64,000 bases of DNA, from positions 1-64,000 of the forward strand of contig JAWKQR010000027.1 in NCBI GenBank assembly GCA_041390025.1, read 5' to 3'. The position numbers were made by a program, and so were the translations under genes. Each line of letters opens with the position of its first letter. Position 1 is the stretch's first letter. This document shows, piece by piece, positions 53,233 through 64,000 of this stretch. The notes under the pieces are model-generated. The model was given only the letters and a program-made list of their open reading frames with translations. It did not search any database and was not told the origin of the DNA. Source of the DNA: JBFFMO01 sp041390025 (lineage in GTDB: Bacteria; Myxococcota_A; Bradymonadia; Bradymonadales; Bradymonadaceae).

Positions 53233-53630
53233 TGGCAAAACTCGCTCTCATCCTCGCGTTTGTGGGGTTAACGGCATGTTCGGCCACACCCGACTCGGTG
53301 TTTATCCACGGCCCTGACGGACGCGACCACGCCCTGTCTGGCGACGCCAGCTGGTACGGCGAGCGTTTTCAGGGCCGCAAGACGGCCTCGGGCGAACCCT
53401 TTGATGCAGGCGACTTCACGGCAGCGCATCGGACCTTGCCGTTTCAAACGGTGGTGCGTGTCGTCGACCCGGCGACCCGCAAATCGGTCGTCGTCCGGAT
53501 CAACGACCGTGGGCCCTTTACCGAGGGCCGCGTCATCGACCTTTCTGAAGCGGCGGCAAACGACCTCGGCATGATAGAACGTGGTGTGATCCCTGTGACG
53601 ATCGACATCCTTGAATGGGGTTCGAAGTAA
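53232..53630 (+). CDS. rlpA: RlpA-like double-psi beta-barrel lipoprotein
   Basis: 132 residues, lipobox G-L-T-A-C. The RlpA/expansin-like DPBB has A-S-W-Y-G-E-R-F-Q-G-R-K-T-A-S-G-E, T-A-A-H-R-T-L-P-F and V-R-I-N-D-R-G-P-F, with the catalytic Asp and Glu region expected for lytic transglycosylase action on denuded glycans. There is no SPOR domain, so it is a short RlpA. The ATG shares one base with the upstream stop (TGATG). Confidence 0.9.
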   Translation: MAKLALILAFVGLTACSATPDSVFIHGPDGRDHALSGDASWYGERFQGRKTASGEPFDAGDFTAAHRTLPFQTVVRVVDPATRKSVVVRINDRGPFTEGRVIDLSEAAANDLGMIERGVIPVTIDILEWGSK

Positions 53631-53633
53631 CCG

Positions 53634-54170
53634 ATGAACCGACTCAAACACATTCAGGCCGACGCGCTGCGCCAAGCTCAAACGCTAGGGCTGCTGCGCG
53701 CGGGACAGGTCGCCGCCAAGGCGCTCAAAGAGCCTTACCCGACCGCTGGCGACATCCAACCGTGGCAAATCCGCACGCTCGAGGCGATGCAGGGGCGCAT
53801 CTGCGAGCCCGACAACGATTCGCTGCCCACGCCCGACGAGTGCGGTGCGCTTGAAGCCACCTTGCGATTTGTACGTTCGATGCCGACGTCGACGGTCGAA
53901 CGCATGGCCGCGCTGCTCTCGCTGTTCGAAGCGGCACCGTTGGTGCTCGGGCCAAACCGAACGCGCTTTTCGTTGCTGTCGCCCGCCGAACAGACCGCCT
54001 TTTTGAGCCGCTGGCCAGATTCGCGCATCCCGGCTCAGCGCGCCGCGTTTCACGCCATCAAGACCATCTGCATGATGGGGTACTGGTCACGCGAATCCAC
54101 CTGGTCTGCCATCGGCTACAGCATCGGCAAAAACCCGGGTGTTCCCGAACGACTGCGGAGCGCGCCATGA
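53634..54170 (+). CDS. probable small subunit or partner of the adjacent GMC oxidoreductase
   Basis: 178 residues, helical, without a clear signal. Motifs include S-M-P-T-S-T-V-E-R-M and L-L-S-P-A-E-Q-T-A-F-L, then H-A-I-K-T-I-C-M-M-G-Y-W near the end. The position before a GMC oxidoreductase with a four-base overlap (ATGA) suggests a gluconate-dehydrogenase subunit 3-like partner; this is inference from context. It starts three bases after rlpA stops. Confidence 0.6.
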   Translation: MNRLKHIQADALRQAQTLGLLRAGQVAAKALKEPYPTAGDIQPWQIRTLEAMQGRICEPDNDSLPTPDECGALEATLRFVRSMPTSTVERMAALLSLFEAAPLVLGPNRTRFSLLSPAEQTAFLSRWPDSRIPAQRAAFHAIKTICMMGYWSRESTWSAIGYSIGKNPGVPERLRSAP

Positions 54171-55686
54171 CCTCAAAAGCGATGCGCGCATTAAGCCCCG
54201 CAGACCGAACCCAGCTGACCGCGGATGTCGTGGTCATCGGCCTTGGCGCAGGCGGCAGCATGGTCTTCCACGATCTGGTGCGTGCCGGTTTCGACGTCAT
54301 CGGCCTTGAGCTGGGGCGTCATTTTTCGACCACTGAATTCAATGCACGCGAAGACCTGGATGATGCCGCAGTTGTTCGCCGAAGGCGGCGGACGCGCGAC
54401 CGACGACTTCAGCGTCAGCGTGCTTCAGGGCAAGGTGTGGGCGGCTCGACCCGCACAACACCAACCTGTGCAAACGACTTCCCCGACAGCTTGCCGAAGA
54501 TTGGCGCACGCGTTTTGGCGTGGATGTGACGGGACTGGACCAAGACTTCGACGATGTCGAGCGCATGCTCAACATCACTGAGGTCCCCGCCGACCGCATC
54601 AATCGCAACAACCAGCTGATCGCCAAAGGCATCAAGACGCTCGGCTACAAAGGCGGCGTGCTCAAACACAACCGCGGCGCGCTCTGTCAACAAGCCGGAT
54701 TTTGTGAGCTCGGCTGTCCAAACGACGGCAAAGAACACGGCGAACGCGCCCTGATCCGGCCGGTGCTTGACCAGGGCCGCGTGTTCAGCGAGGCGCGTGT
54801 CACGCGCATCCTGCGTTCGCGCGGTATGGCGACCGGCGTCGAGGGCGTGCGTTGACCCCGTCAGCGGCGCGGCCGTCGGTGAGTTCAGGTTCAGGCCAAA
54901 CATGTGGTGCTCGCGGGCAGCGCCACGAGCTCGGCGGCGTTGGTCAAACAGAGCGCCCTGCCCGACCCTTATCGGCTCGCCGGCACCAACCTGCACATGC
55001 ATCCCGGCTCGATCGTCGCGGGTGTGTTCAACGAACCCGTCGAAGGCTGGCTGGGTGTGCCCCAGGCCATCGAGTGCACGCAGTTCCTCGGAGTTTGGCG
55101 CCCATGCGAAACGACGTGCGTGGATCGTGTCGGGTTTTGCGCACCCGGCGCGGCCGCAGGCTTCTTGCCCGGTTTGGGCCCGAACACGCGACCCTGATGC
55201 GCACGTTCCCCCAACGTCGCGGTGTTGATCACGATGCTGCACGACCACGCCTCGGGCGTCGTCAGCCCGGGGCGCGACGAACGGGTCCACATCCGCTACC
55301 GCTTGGACCGCGACGAATACGACCAGCTCGCGCTCGGACTGCGTGAATCCGCGCGCATTTTGTTGGCCGCAGGTGCGCAGCGTGTGTTCATCCCCACGCG
55401 TCCCGCGAAGTGGGTCACCCGCGCGAGCGACCTCAACGATTTTGATGGATCGAGTCTAGGGCCCCTGAATCCGTCCCTGACGGCCGTTCACCCGATGTCT
55501 ACCCTGTGGATGGGCAACGACCGACGAAACAGCGTGGTGGACCCTCAGGGCATGCACCACCACGTTCAAAACCTGTGGGTCGCCGACGGCTCCCTGTTCC
55601 CGACCTCGATCGGTGGTCCGCCCCAAGTCTCCATCTACACGTTTGCTCGCCGGGTCGCGCGCGCCATTGCGGCAGCCGGCAATTAG
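54167..55686 (+). pseudogene. GMC-family flavoprotein oxidoreductase, multiple frameshifts
   Basis: Pieces from several frames form a full GMC oxidoreductase of about 505 residues. FAD site V-V-V-I-G-L-G-A-G-G-S at the start; then M-P-Q-L-F-A-E-G-G-G-R; G-G-S and H-N-T-N-L-C-K-R-L; C-E-L-G-C; V-V-L-A-G-S-A; L-H-M-H-P-G-S; and the C-terminal H-P-M-S-T-L-W-M-G with V-A-D-G-S-L-F-P-T-S (GMC His region). Breaks occur near 54355, 54435, 54450, 54850, 54900 and 55200. It probably oxidises an alcohol or sterol-like substrate using FAD. Confidence 0.8.
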
Positions 55687-55808
55687 ACGCGCTGAAGACC
55701 CCTGCCGTCGGAGAACGCGCGGGAAGCGTGACACCTCCCAAGGGGTGGACACGGCGGACAGGATGCTCTACACGCACAAAAGCTGTGTTCCTGCTGGGGT
55801 ATACCTTC

Positions 55809-57937
55809 ATGTTGGCTTCAAAACCGTCCCTTCTTGGTGCTCTGATTCTAGTGTGCGTGACCGGCTGTAGCGACGACTCAAGGCCAGCCAACCCAAGCCC
55901 TGACACCGGATTGCCTGACATGCAGGTGTCAGACGGCGGCCAAGATTTGGGGCCATCGCGGACGCCGGCGATGACGCAGCACCAGACATGACTCCCGATG
56001 CCGCCGACATGGACAATGATGCCAGCGTCTGCCAGCGGCCTTGCGGCGAACAATGCTGCGGAGATGGAGAGTTCTGCAATTTTGGGAGCTGCGTAGCGCC
56101 GGGGAGCTTCTGCCAGCGAAATGAAGACTGTGCAGACACCGACTATTGCGAGCTCACCGCGCCAATTGACCTTGGCACCCCTCCTGGCGCCGGACTCACG
56201 TGCCCACCAGATGGCCCACTGCCTTGGGGAACGTGTGTCGCGCGACCCGTTTTAGGGGCGTGTACCCATCAGCCCGACGCTGGCTTTGAGGCTACCGTCC
56301 GCTACGCGTGGGGCGAGACCACCGCCACGAATGATGACGTCATGATGACGCCGGTCGTTGCGCAGCTCGACGACGACGATTGTGACGGCGATGCCGACCA
56401 GGACGACATCCCCGAAATCGTCTTTCCTCACGTTCGAAGCGAACGACTACAGCAACAGCATGGGCAATTCTGCTCGCCTCGTCGCGCTCAGCACCGTCAA
56501 CGGCTCGGTCGTTCAAAAACTCGCGTTGGACCAAACCGCTGACGAGCCCCTTGGAGGCATGGCTGCAGGCAACATCAATGGCGTCGCGGGCAACGAGATC
56601 GTGGTCTGCAACTCGAACAACAGAGTTCAGGCCTACGATGCGCAAGGATCCCCCTTGTGGTTGAGCGAACAACTCGGCACATGCGGAGCACTCGTCATCT
56701 CCGATATCGACCAGGATGGCAGTGTTGAGGTCATCGCGGGTCAGTCGATTCTCTACGGTGCCACAGGTGGGGTCAAAGCAACCCTAACTGGCGCAGGGCC
56801 AGAATTCAGCGTCGCCGATGTCAACGGCGACGGCGCGTTGGAAATCGTCGCTCCCATGAATGTCTACAATGCCGATGGTAATGTGATTGCTGCGGGAGGA
56901 TTCAAGCGACCTCGGTGGCCGTTGGCCAACTCGATTCCGCAGGATCACCCGAGATCATCTCGGTAGACTTTGCTTCACACACGATGACCATCTGGCGAGT
57001 GGACGCTACCGCGCCAAACTCGCGCGTCATCGTGCGCTCAATTGACCTGTTTGAGCTGCCGGCTCGCCAAATCCGGTGTTGTCAACTCAACCCAGGCGCG
57101 CCCGGCTGTAACAGCGGTGGAGGGGCACCTGTGGTGGCAGACTTCACGGGCGACGGGGTGCCCGATGTGGGCGTCGCGACCGGCTTTAGCTACCAGGTTT
57201 ACGACGGGGTGAAGCTCATGGATTCCACGGTCGCGACCGGCGCCACCGTGGCATGGACCATGCCGATCCTAGACTGCTCGTCTGCTCAGACCGGCGCGGC
57301 GGCATTTGACCTGGACAATGACGGCGTCGCCGAGGCGCTCTTTGCCGACGAGAACACATTTCGGATCTACAACGGCACCAACGGAGACGTGCATTTCGCG
57401 ACGTGCAACACGAGCGCGACGATTCGCGAGAAGCCTGTGGTCGCTGATGTGGACGGCGATGGATTCGCCGAAATCGTTGTGGTCAGCAACAGGTATTCTT
57501 CGATCAACTGTGGTGGTCAGAAGACGACGGGCGTGCGCGTGTTCGGGGCCCAAACCGGCCACTGGGCGCGAGCTGCGCGCACATCCGGAGCAGGTCTGAT
57601 TGGAGCTCCGAACGCCGCGCCAGATCTGACGCTGGAGGTCTCGGTCGAGCGCGAACCCGAGCTCAAGGCCTTGGCACGCGTTCGAAACCTCGGCGACGCA
57701 CCGGTGCCAGCCGGAATCACCGTAAGCTTCTACGACGGCGACCCACAACAATCGGGCACGCGCATCGGGCAGGTGGACACCACGCGAGCCCTAGCGGTGT
57801 TGGGGAGCACAATGGTCGAATTGGCTCTTCCGTCGGAGCCCGTCGAGTTGTTCGCGGTCGTCAATGATGGGGCCGAGCAGGCTTGGAAGGAATGCCGAAT
57901 GGATAACAACGTCGTGGGACCAGTGGGATTTCGTTAG
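55809..57937 (+). pseudogene. large FG-GAP/VCBS-repeat lipoprotein with CARDB-like tail, three frameshifts
   Basis: Start at 55809: signal ending V-T-G-C with C-S-D-D. After an Asp-rich linker comes a Cys-rich EGF-like part (C-G-E-Q-C-C-G-D-G-E-F-C-N; C-A-D-T-D-Y-C). Propeller repeats with calcium-type motifs follow (D-I-D-Q-D-G-S-V-E-V-I; D-V-N-G-D-G-A-L-E-I-V; D-L-D-N-D-G-V-A-E-A-L). The end has a CARDB/Fn3-like domain (V-R-N-L-G-D-A-P-V-P-A-G). Frame changes near 55953, 56428 and 56905 split it, but all segments are consecutive. It should be about 708 residues. Surface protein; ligand unknown. Confidence 0.78.
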
Positions 57938-58283
57938 TTCGGTTCGACCCCGTGGCTCTAGTCGATCGGCTTTTCCACCTCCAGCCAGCATTCGTCTGAT
58001 ACGGGCAACACAACGGACAAAACACCTCGCCCGAACTCAACGGCAAACCGGAACATCAGGCTTCAAACCTGAGTGGCCATCCTACTCCTCTTGGTCCTTC
58101 TGTCTTTCTGCAACAAAGTCGACCCTCGACAGCTGGAGAGTCCCGAGAAGCCGCATCGGCCCCACGACAGTTCAATAGCCATCCCGCTCGGGCACCGTCG
58201 TTGTGTCAGCACTGCTATCGCATCTGCTTCAAGACTGTGTTTTACTCAGCAACCGTTGAACTTAGTGCTCGCAAGGACCTGTC
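57938..58283. other. 346-base region without a supported gene
   Basis: Between two large lipoprotein genes. A GTG at 58073 opens a frame with a hydrophobic start (A-I-L-L-L-L-V-L-L-S-F-C) that runs into the next gene, but the remainder is unlike a real protein. No terminator hairpin with a T-run or near-consensus promoter was seen. Confidence 0.5.
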
Positions 58284-61200
58284 ATGAAGCGAATGTTGCC
58301 TCTGTTGTTTTTGACCGTTGTCGCGTGTGGCGATGATTCGTCGCCCACGCCCACGACGACACCCGAAGACGCGGGCACGGACATCCCGGTCACGCAGGCA
58401 GACATGGGCAACGACGCGACACCGGATGTCACCGTGGAGCCGGACATGCCGGTGGTGGTCGACACCGACGCGGACGACGACGGCATCGAAGACGTCGACG
58501 ACAATTGCCCGATGGACGCCAACGCCGACCAGGCCGACCGCGATCGCGACGGCGTGGGCGACGCGTGTGATTTGCTGCCGATGGTCAGCGCGCCCGGCAA
58601 CCCCGCCGACGTCCGCACCATCGACGAATCCGAGGTCGAGTTTAACGACTCGCCGGACGCCGGTCTGAATTACAACCTGACCTTTCCCGTACGCATCAAC
58701 GGCAACGTCGGCAACGCGGTCAACGGCGAAGACGACCTGGATTTTTACAGTTTCGAGATCGACAAACCCACAGCGCTTTTGGTCCACGTCGAGGGTGCGC
58801 CGGGTGTGTGGCCCGCCGCGATCATCAGCGGCTACGAGGGCCGAAACAACACCGTCACACGGGTCGCCTTTGGCGCCGACGTAAACGAGCCCGGCACGCG
58901 CGAGATGTTCCTCGCCGGGCCTGGCCGCTACACCATCGTCGCCTCTGACTTCCGCGCCTTCATCCCGACGGTCGGCAACATTGGCGGGCCGACCTACCAA
59001 TACACCATCTACGTCAGCGAGATCCCACTGCCGGAACCCGTCGCGGTCAGCCTGCCGACGTCGGCCATCCCAAACACCTACCAAGAGCGGCTGAACACCT
59101 TCTTGGTCGACACCACCAACGTCGAGGCCTTGCGCGTCAACGCCAGCGGCATCGCGGCCGACGAAAACTCGTTCCATCTGCCGCAGGTCAGCATTTTGGA
59201 GGCTGACGGTTCCGCGTTTTTGGCGCAGACGAGCCCCGGCCAAGTCTCGGACACCAACCGCGTCGGTACCCTGGTCGCGCTCAACGGCCGCACCCAAGTG
59301 CTCGTCGTCGAGGACCACATTCAGCGGCGCCTCAACGCCTCATCCTCCGTGGAGTTCGCCGCCAACACCCTGGTGGAGACCGAAACCCCGGACAAACCCA
59401 ACGACTCGCGCGATGCCGACATCCCGTGGATGGTGCCGGGCACAATCCTCAACGGCTTCATCGGTGAACCCCGCGACGATAACGGCACGCTCGTGGCTGA
59501 CTTCGACTACATCTTGTTCGCGGCGCGGCGCGGCACGATGTACCGCATCACCGTCACACCCGACGTTGTCGGCGCTGCGATGCAGCCCTACGTCGAAATC
59601 GGTGAGCTCTACGAACAGGGCGGCGACTACTTTTTCAATCACTTCTCGAGCGACACCCCGCGCCTCGATGGCACGACCTCGTTGGATTACTATTTCTTGA
59701 GCCACGAAGACGGCGAGGCGGCGGTGCGCGTCCAGCACGCGGGCAACCGTTCAGGCGCCCCGGTCGGCGGGCCTGCCTACGGATACTCCGTGGCGATCGA
59801 CGCCGTGGACCCGAACCCAGCGACCATCACCATCCCTGGCAGCGGTTTCAAAGAATTCCGAATACGGCAAGCACCGGCATCTTCAATTCCAAGCGTCCAA
59901 AGACCAGATCATCCGCGGAATCCTTGACGATGGCGGCCTCTTCGTAGACTCGAACGTCAGCACACTCGAGGGCCTTTGGCTCGCGGCGAGTTACAGCGAT
60001 TTTGTGTTCCGGGCCCCCAAAGACGGGACCTATCGAGTGGATGTGTGCGCGATTTCCTTGGGCACGCCAAACGACGCCCGGCCAACCTGTGACGCTCAGC
60101 CTTGCCACCGCCACCGCGGGCGCGGCGTGTTCCGCTGACGGTCAGCGGCGTGTTCGACATGCCAGGCACCGAGCGTTTCTTCACGTTCTCGGCCACAGAG
60201 GGACAGGTCTTCGACCTGCGCTCCTGATCGCTGTCGACCGTAGCTGAGATCCACACGGTCCTACGACATGATTTCAATTGCGCTCGTCCGTGACGGGTCG
60301 CATTCCCTTTATTGATTCCCGCCGACGGGACGTACACGGTCGGCATCGCGCCATACAGCGGTTACGACACCTCGTACGACTGGATTTTGGGGCGCGTGGG
60401 CTCGTCGCGACACCTGCGATGTTGCCGCTTCGCGACACGGGCGTGTTGAATGACGCGCCATTTGGACGCTGGTACGCAGATTGACGCGACCCAAGGCCGC
60501 ACCTACAGCGTGAGAGCCTCGACGACCGATTCTACCTTCCAACCACGCCTGTACGCCTACACGCCAACATTTGGGTTCTTGGACAGCGGCACGGCGAGAT
60601 GCGCTTTTACGGCGTCGTTGACCGGTCCCGTGTTCATCCACCTGTATGACGTTTCGAACTTGGGTGGCGCGACGTTTGACTTCTGAATTGGCCATCGACG
60701 AGATCGTGACGGTGCCGCTGACCCTCGATACGCCCACGGCCGGTGTGGCCAACACGGGCGAGGAGGTCGTCTACACGTTGCCCGCGTTGCAGGGATTGGT
60801 GGACGTGCGGGTGACGGGTGCCACGACCCCGACGGTCAAACTCTTGCGCTCGAACGGTTTGGACCCGGTGACCGAAGCCGTTGCCGTCGATGGGCATCTG
60901 TTTTGGGCAGACGCATCGAATTTGCCGCTGTTTGTGTCGGTGTCGAATGCAGGCGCGTTTACCATTACGGCGTCGCAACGCCTTCGCACCACGGCCACGC
61001 CCGAGGTCGAGCCCAACGAGCCTCCTTCTTCGGAGGTCATCGCAGCGGGCGATGGCATCAGCGGCACATTGGGAGGTGCGGACACCGTGGACGCGTGGCG
61101 TTTTGATGCGACCGCCGGCGCCAAGGTGTTTGCCGTCACATTGCCGCTGACCGGCAGCATCTACCAACTGACCGGCACCTTGGCGATTCGCGACTCCAAC

Positions 61201-61350
61201 GGCACCTTGCTTCAGTCCGACAACACTTCGGGCGACGGCTTCTACCCTGGGATTTATGGGTTCGCGATTCCGGCCGACGGTTCATATTCGTTGGAGCTCT
61301 CGGCGTCCTCAACCGGCAACTACGTCCTGTTCTTTGATATCGACCCTTGA
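58284..61350 (+). pseudogene. very large TSP3/PPC-domain lipoprotein, multiple frameshifts
   Basis: The first frame (58284-59927, 547 residues) starts with a lipobox T-V-V-A-C, C-G-D-D and a Thr/Asp linker. It has a thrombospondin type 3 block (D-A-D-D-D-G-I-E-D-V-D-D-N-C-P; D-R-D-G-V-G-D-A-C-D) and a PPC-like beta domain (D-D-L-D-F-Y-S-F-E). After 59860 the sequence hops frames: H-L-Q-F-Q-A-S-K-D-Q; V-F-R-A-P-K-D-G-T-Y-R; G-T-E-R-F-F-T-F-S-A; I-D-A-T-Q-G-R-T-Y-S. It ends in frame with a second PPC domain (V-E-P-N-E-P; A-D-T-V-D-A-W-R-F) at 61350. A total of about 1020 residues is expected. Exported, surface-exposed; function unknown. Confidence 0.78.
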
Positions 61351-61434
61351 CGACGTGGACCCTGCGCTTCCAAGCTGCCGTGCGATGTGGACCGGCAGCT
61401 TCCAAGCCGCCGCGCGATTGGACGAAGGACTGGT

Positions 61435-64000
61435 GTGACGGCGTTTTCTGAACAACTCAGGCGATTGGGCGCGCCGTCGTCTTTTGATGCGAAGCTGCCC
61501 GACGTGCAGAACTGCGACGATTTTGACGCGATTCTGGGCACCATGTCGGCGCTCCCCAACGGGGCGCTCGCCAAGCCTGGCTGCGCCGAAGTGTTCTTTG
61601 ACCTCGCAAAACAGGGGCATCACTCACGTCGTGTAATGGCTGCCGACCCCGACGTCATCGCCGACATTGCCGCTCGACCCGGACCGACGACGGTGGAAGA
61701 CCTGGTCGCACGATTGGCGACCGACTGCCGCGCAGCTTCCGATGAAAGCGCCGTTTTGCAGGCGTTGCGGCGCTTCAAACAGCGCGAGTCGCTTCGAATT
61801 TTCCTGCGCGAAGTACGGGACCCCGATTCCGTGCGCCAAACCTCGGCCGAGATCGCCGATTTGGCGCAAGCCAGCATCGAAGTCGCCATCCAAGAACTCG
61901 CCTATCGTCGCGCCAAACCCGAGCTCGCCGATCTTTTTTGTGTGCTTGGGATGGGCAAGCTTGGCGGCCGCGAGCTCAACTTCAGCTCGGTCGTCGACCT
62001 GATTTTCATCGCGGCTGACGATGCCTTTGAGCGCATCGCAGACCTCGAAACCTTGCGCGGGATTTGACCGGCTGGCTCGACCGCAACACCGACGACGGGT
62101 ACGTCTTCGCGTCGACCTTCGCCTTCGCCCGAGGGAGGCGCTGGTGCGTTGGTGCCCACCGTGTCCACGGCGAGGGCCTATTATGAAGCGTGGGGCCGCA
62201 CATGGGAGCGTAGTGCGCTGATCAAGGCCAGACCTATCGCAGGCAACCTTGAGCTCGGCGAAGCGCTCCTGCGCGATTTGGAGCCGTTTCTGTACCGCCG
62301 CTACCTCGACTATCAAGCCATCGACGAATTGCGCGCGATGAAAGAGATGATCCACCGCAACGCCGAAGCCTCGGCGTTGGTTGGGTTCGACAGCCCTACC
62401 GTGCCCGACGAGAAACCGGCTCAGGCCCCGATGCGCAGCCGTCTGCAGGCCAAAATGCAGATGTTTGGCGCGCCGTCGATTCGACGCCCCGCTGCACCCG
62501 CCCCTGCACCGGCCGTGAGCCTAAAACCCAACGACGCCGCGGGCATCCTCGGGTGGGACGTCAAAATCGGCGTAGGCGGCATCCGCGAGATTGAATTCTT
62601 TGTGCAGGCGCTGCAGCTCGTGCATTGCGGAACGCGGCCTGGGCTGCGGGTGCGCAACACCATGGACGCCCTCGACCGCTTGTTGTTCGCAGGTTTGATG
62701 ACCCACGACGACCACGCAGCGTTGAGCGACGCGTACGCGTTTTTGCGAGCCTTGGAACACCGCATCCAGATGGAACAGGATCGCCAGGGCCATCGCATCC
62801 CCTCGACAAACGAGCACTTCGCGCAGCTTGCCGCACGCTTCGGTGCTTCGGCCAATGGGCTTCGAGACACGATATCGACGCATCGTCGTGTGGTCCGCGG
62901 GATGTTCGAACGCCTGTTCACCGAGTCAGAACAACGCCCCGAAAGCCCGACCATCCACGACGCGGCCGACGTCGACGTCGACACGATTCTTGGCGCGGAC
63001 ATCGGCTCCATCGACACACCCGAAATCCACGAAATGCTCAGCGGTCTTGGGTTCGAGCGCCCGCGTCAGGTCGCCGGTCAGCTGTTGATCTTGCGCCAGA
63101 AAACCCACGGACCGTTTTCCGAGCGTGCCAAGTCCGTCGACCGCACGTTTGCCAGGTACCTGCTGGTCAGCTGCGCCGGCGCACCCAACCCCGACCAGGC
63201 GTTTTCGCACCTGACACGATTTGTGACGTTGGTGGGCGACCGACCCGGCTATTTCCGCATGCTCGCCGAGCATCCGCATGCGTCGCGGCTGTTGATCCAT
63301 GTGTTTGGCTCCAGCCCCTATTTGAGCGCGGCGTTGCTGCGTGAACCCGCCATCGTCGAGCGGCTTTTGGGCGTCGGGAGCGTCGCGATCTTGCGCTCGA
63401 TCCCCGATCTGCTCTCGGACGTGCAGGAGCGTATGGCGCGCATCGAAGATCCCGAGCACCGCATTGGCGTGATTCGGCGGTTTCATCAGGAAGAAACCCT
63501 GCGCATCGGCCTGCACGATTACGGCGGCGCGGCGACGATCGTGCAAACCAACGAGCAGTTGTCGAACCTCGCCGAGGTCGTCGTGCAGACCGTGTTGGAC
63601 GAGGTCTACGAGCCACTGCGCACACGCAAACGCCGCGACGATTACCTGTTGCCGCCGTTGTCGGAAATCCCGTTTAGCGTGGTGGCGATGGGCAAGCTTG
63701 GCGGGCGAGAGCTGAGCTTTGGCAGCGACCTCGATCTGCTGTTTGTTTACGAATACGACCGACAATGGCGGCTTGAACACTCGTTTTTTGCCAAGATCGC
63801 CCAGCGTTTGGTGCGCACGCTGTCGATCGCGGGCTCGGACGGCAAGATGTACGAGGTCGACACGCGATTGCGGCCCTCGGGGCAACAAGGCGCTCTGGTC
63901 GTGAGCCTTGAGCAGCTCGACCAATACCACGCGGAGTCCTCGGCGCTTTGGGAGCGACAGGCGCTGGTCCGCGCCCGGCCGCTGACCGGCCCCAAATCGT
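61435..64000 (+). pseudogene. glnE: bifunctional glutamine synthetase adenylyltransferase/adenylyl-removing enzyme, partial and frame-disrupted
   Basis: Starts at GTG 61435 and runs off the right edge, about 855 residues seen of about 950. N-terminal adenylyl-removase half: M-G-K-L-G-G-R-E-L-N-F-S-S, where the usual D-I-D is V-V-D. Frame changes near 62063 (L-A-R-D-L-T-G-W-L-D) and 62115 (R-V-D-L-R-L-R-P) lie in the first half. The second half is open and has I-G-V-G-G-I-R-E-I-E-F-F and the transferase site M-G-K-L-G-G-R-E-L-S-F-G-S-D-L-D-L. GlnE adds and removes AMP on glutamine synthetase. An 85-base gap separates it from the giant lipoprotein. Confidence 0.88.

Noticed and set aside
58073..58336. 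GTG-started frame with hydrophobic N-terminus, possible small lipoprotein
   Set aside because: It overlaps the next lipoprotein start, and after the hydrophobic start the composition is random-looking.

Overview
This is a GC-rich bacterial chromosome segment with few intergenic gaps. It is packed with lipoproteins: many start with a lipobox followed by C-G-D-D or C-S-D-D and then an Asn/Thr-rich or Asp-rich linker. It also has two eukaryote-type Ser/Thr kinases, PEGA domains, thrombospondin type 3, FG-GAP and RCC1 repeat surface proteins, two PAS-type histidine kinases and a MYXO-CTERM-like sorting tail. Together these suggest a predatory or surface-complex lineage of the former Deltaproteobacteria (Myxococcota or Bradymonadales-like). 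This is an inference from gene content; there is no rRNA in the window.

Layout. 0-5 kb (minus): a TonB-dependent receptor with an unusual N-terminal TPR and PEGA extension, beside a Ser/Thr kinase that also carries PEGA. 5-16 kb (plus): a UPF1-like helicase, an ABC1/UbiB kinase, a secreted esterase, a PAS histidine kinase, two lipoproteins (one a metzincin-like protease), an SDR dehydrogenase, a secreted AgmX-like protein, a family 2 glycosyltransferase and a second Ser/Thr kinase. 16-20.5 kb (minus): an M23 peptidase with a MYXO-CTERM tail, a DUF350 protein, a Sel1-repeat lipoprotein and AstB. 20.7-22.4 kb (plus): a zinc-ribbon protein, a cytochrome c lipoprotein, an RluA-type pseudouridine synthase and a 59-residue protein. 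22.4-28.6 kb (minus): a lipoprotein operon with a caspase-fold protease, an LPP20-like protein and a CsgG-like protein, followed by an 85-residue protein and a TPR membrane protein. 28.7-31 kb: an RCC1-propeller lipoprotein. 31-34.8 kb: a divergent locus with a GNAT/nitrilase fusion, a class II aldolase, an MTA/purine nucleoside phosphorylase and a methylthioribose-kinase-like protein, suggestive of nucleoside-sugar salvage. 34.9-39.5 kb (minus): an outer-membrane protein, a PHP lipoprotein and a HerA-like ATPase. 39.6-43.3 kb (plus): an amidohydrolase lipoprotein and a hybrid histidine kinase. 43.3-47 kb (minus): a fadN-fadA beta-oxidation operon with a palindromic operator upstream. 47-50 kb (plus): bolA-glutaredoxin and the rpsP-khpA-rimM-trmD operon behind a near-consensus promoter. 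50-61.4 kb: secreted repeat lipoproteins, RlpA, and a GMC oxidoreductase with a possible small subunit. 61.4 kb to the right edge: glnE, cut by the window.

A striking property is the number of genes that are complete in content but broken by single-base frame changes: the M23 peptidase, GNAT/nitrilase, aldolase, fadA, the end of fadN, bolA, GMC oxidoreductase, two giant lipoproteins and glnE. The first 16 kb shows none. Because conserved housekeeping genes are hit and every flanking piece is still well conserved, base-calling errors in the right part of the assembly are the simplest explanation; real decay cannot be excluded from the sequence alone.
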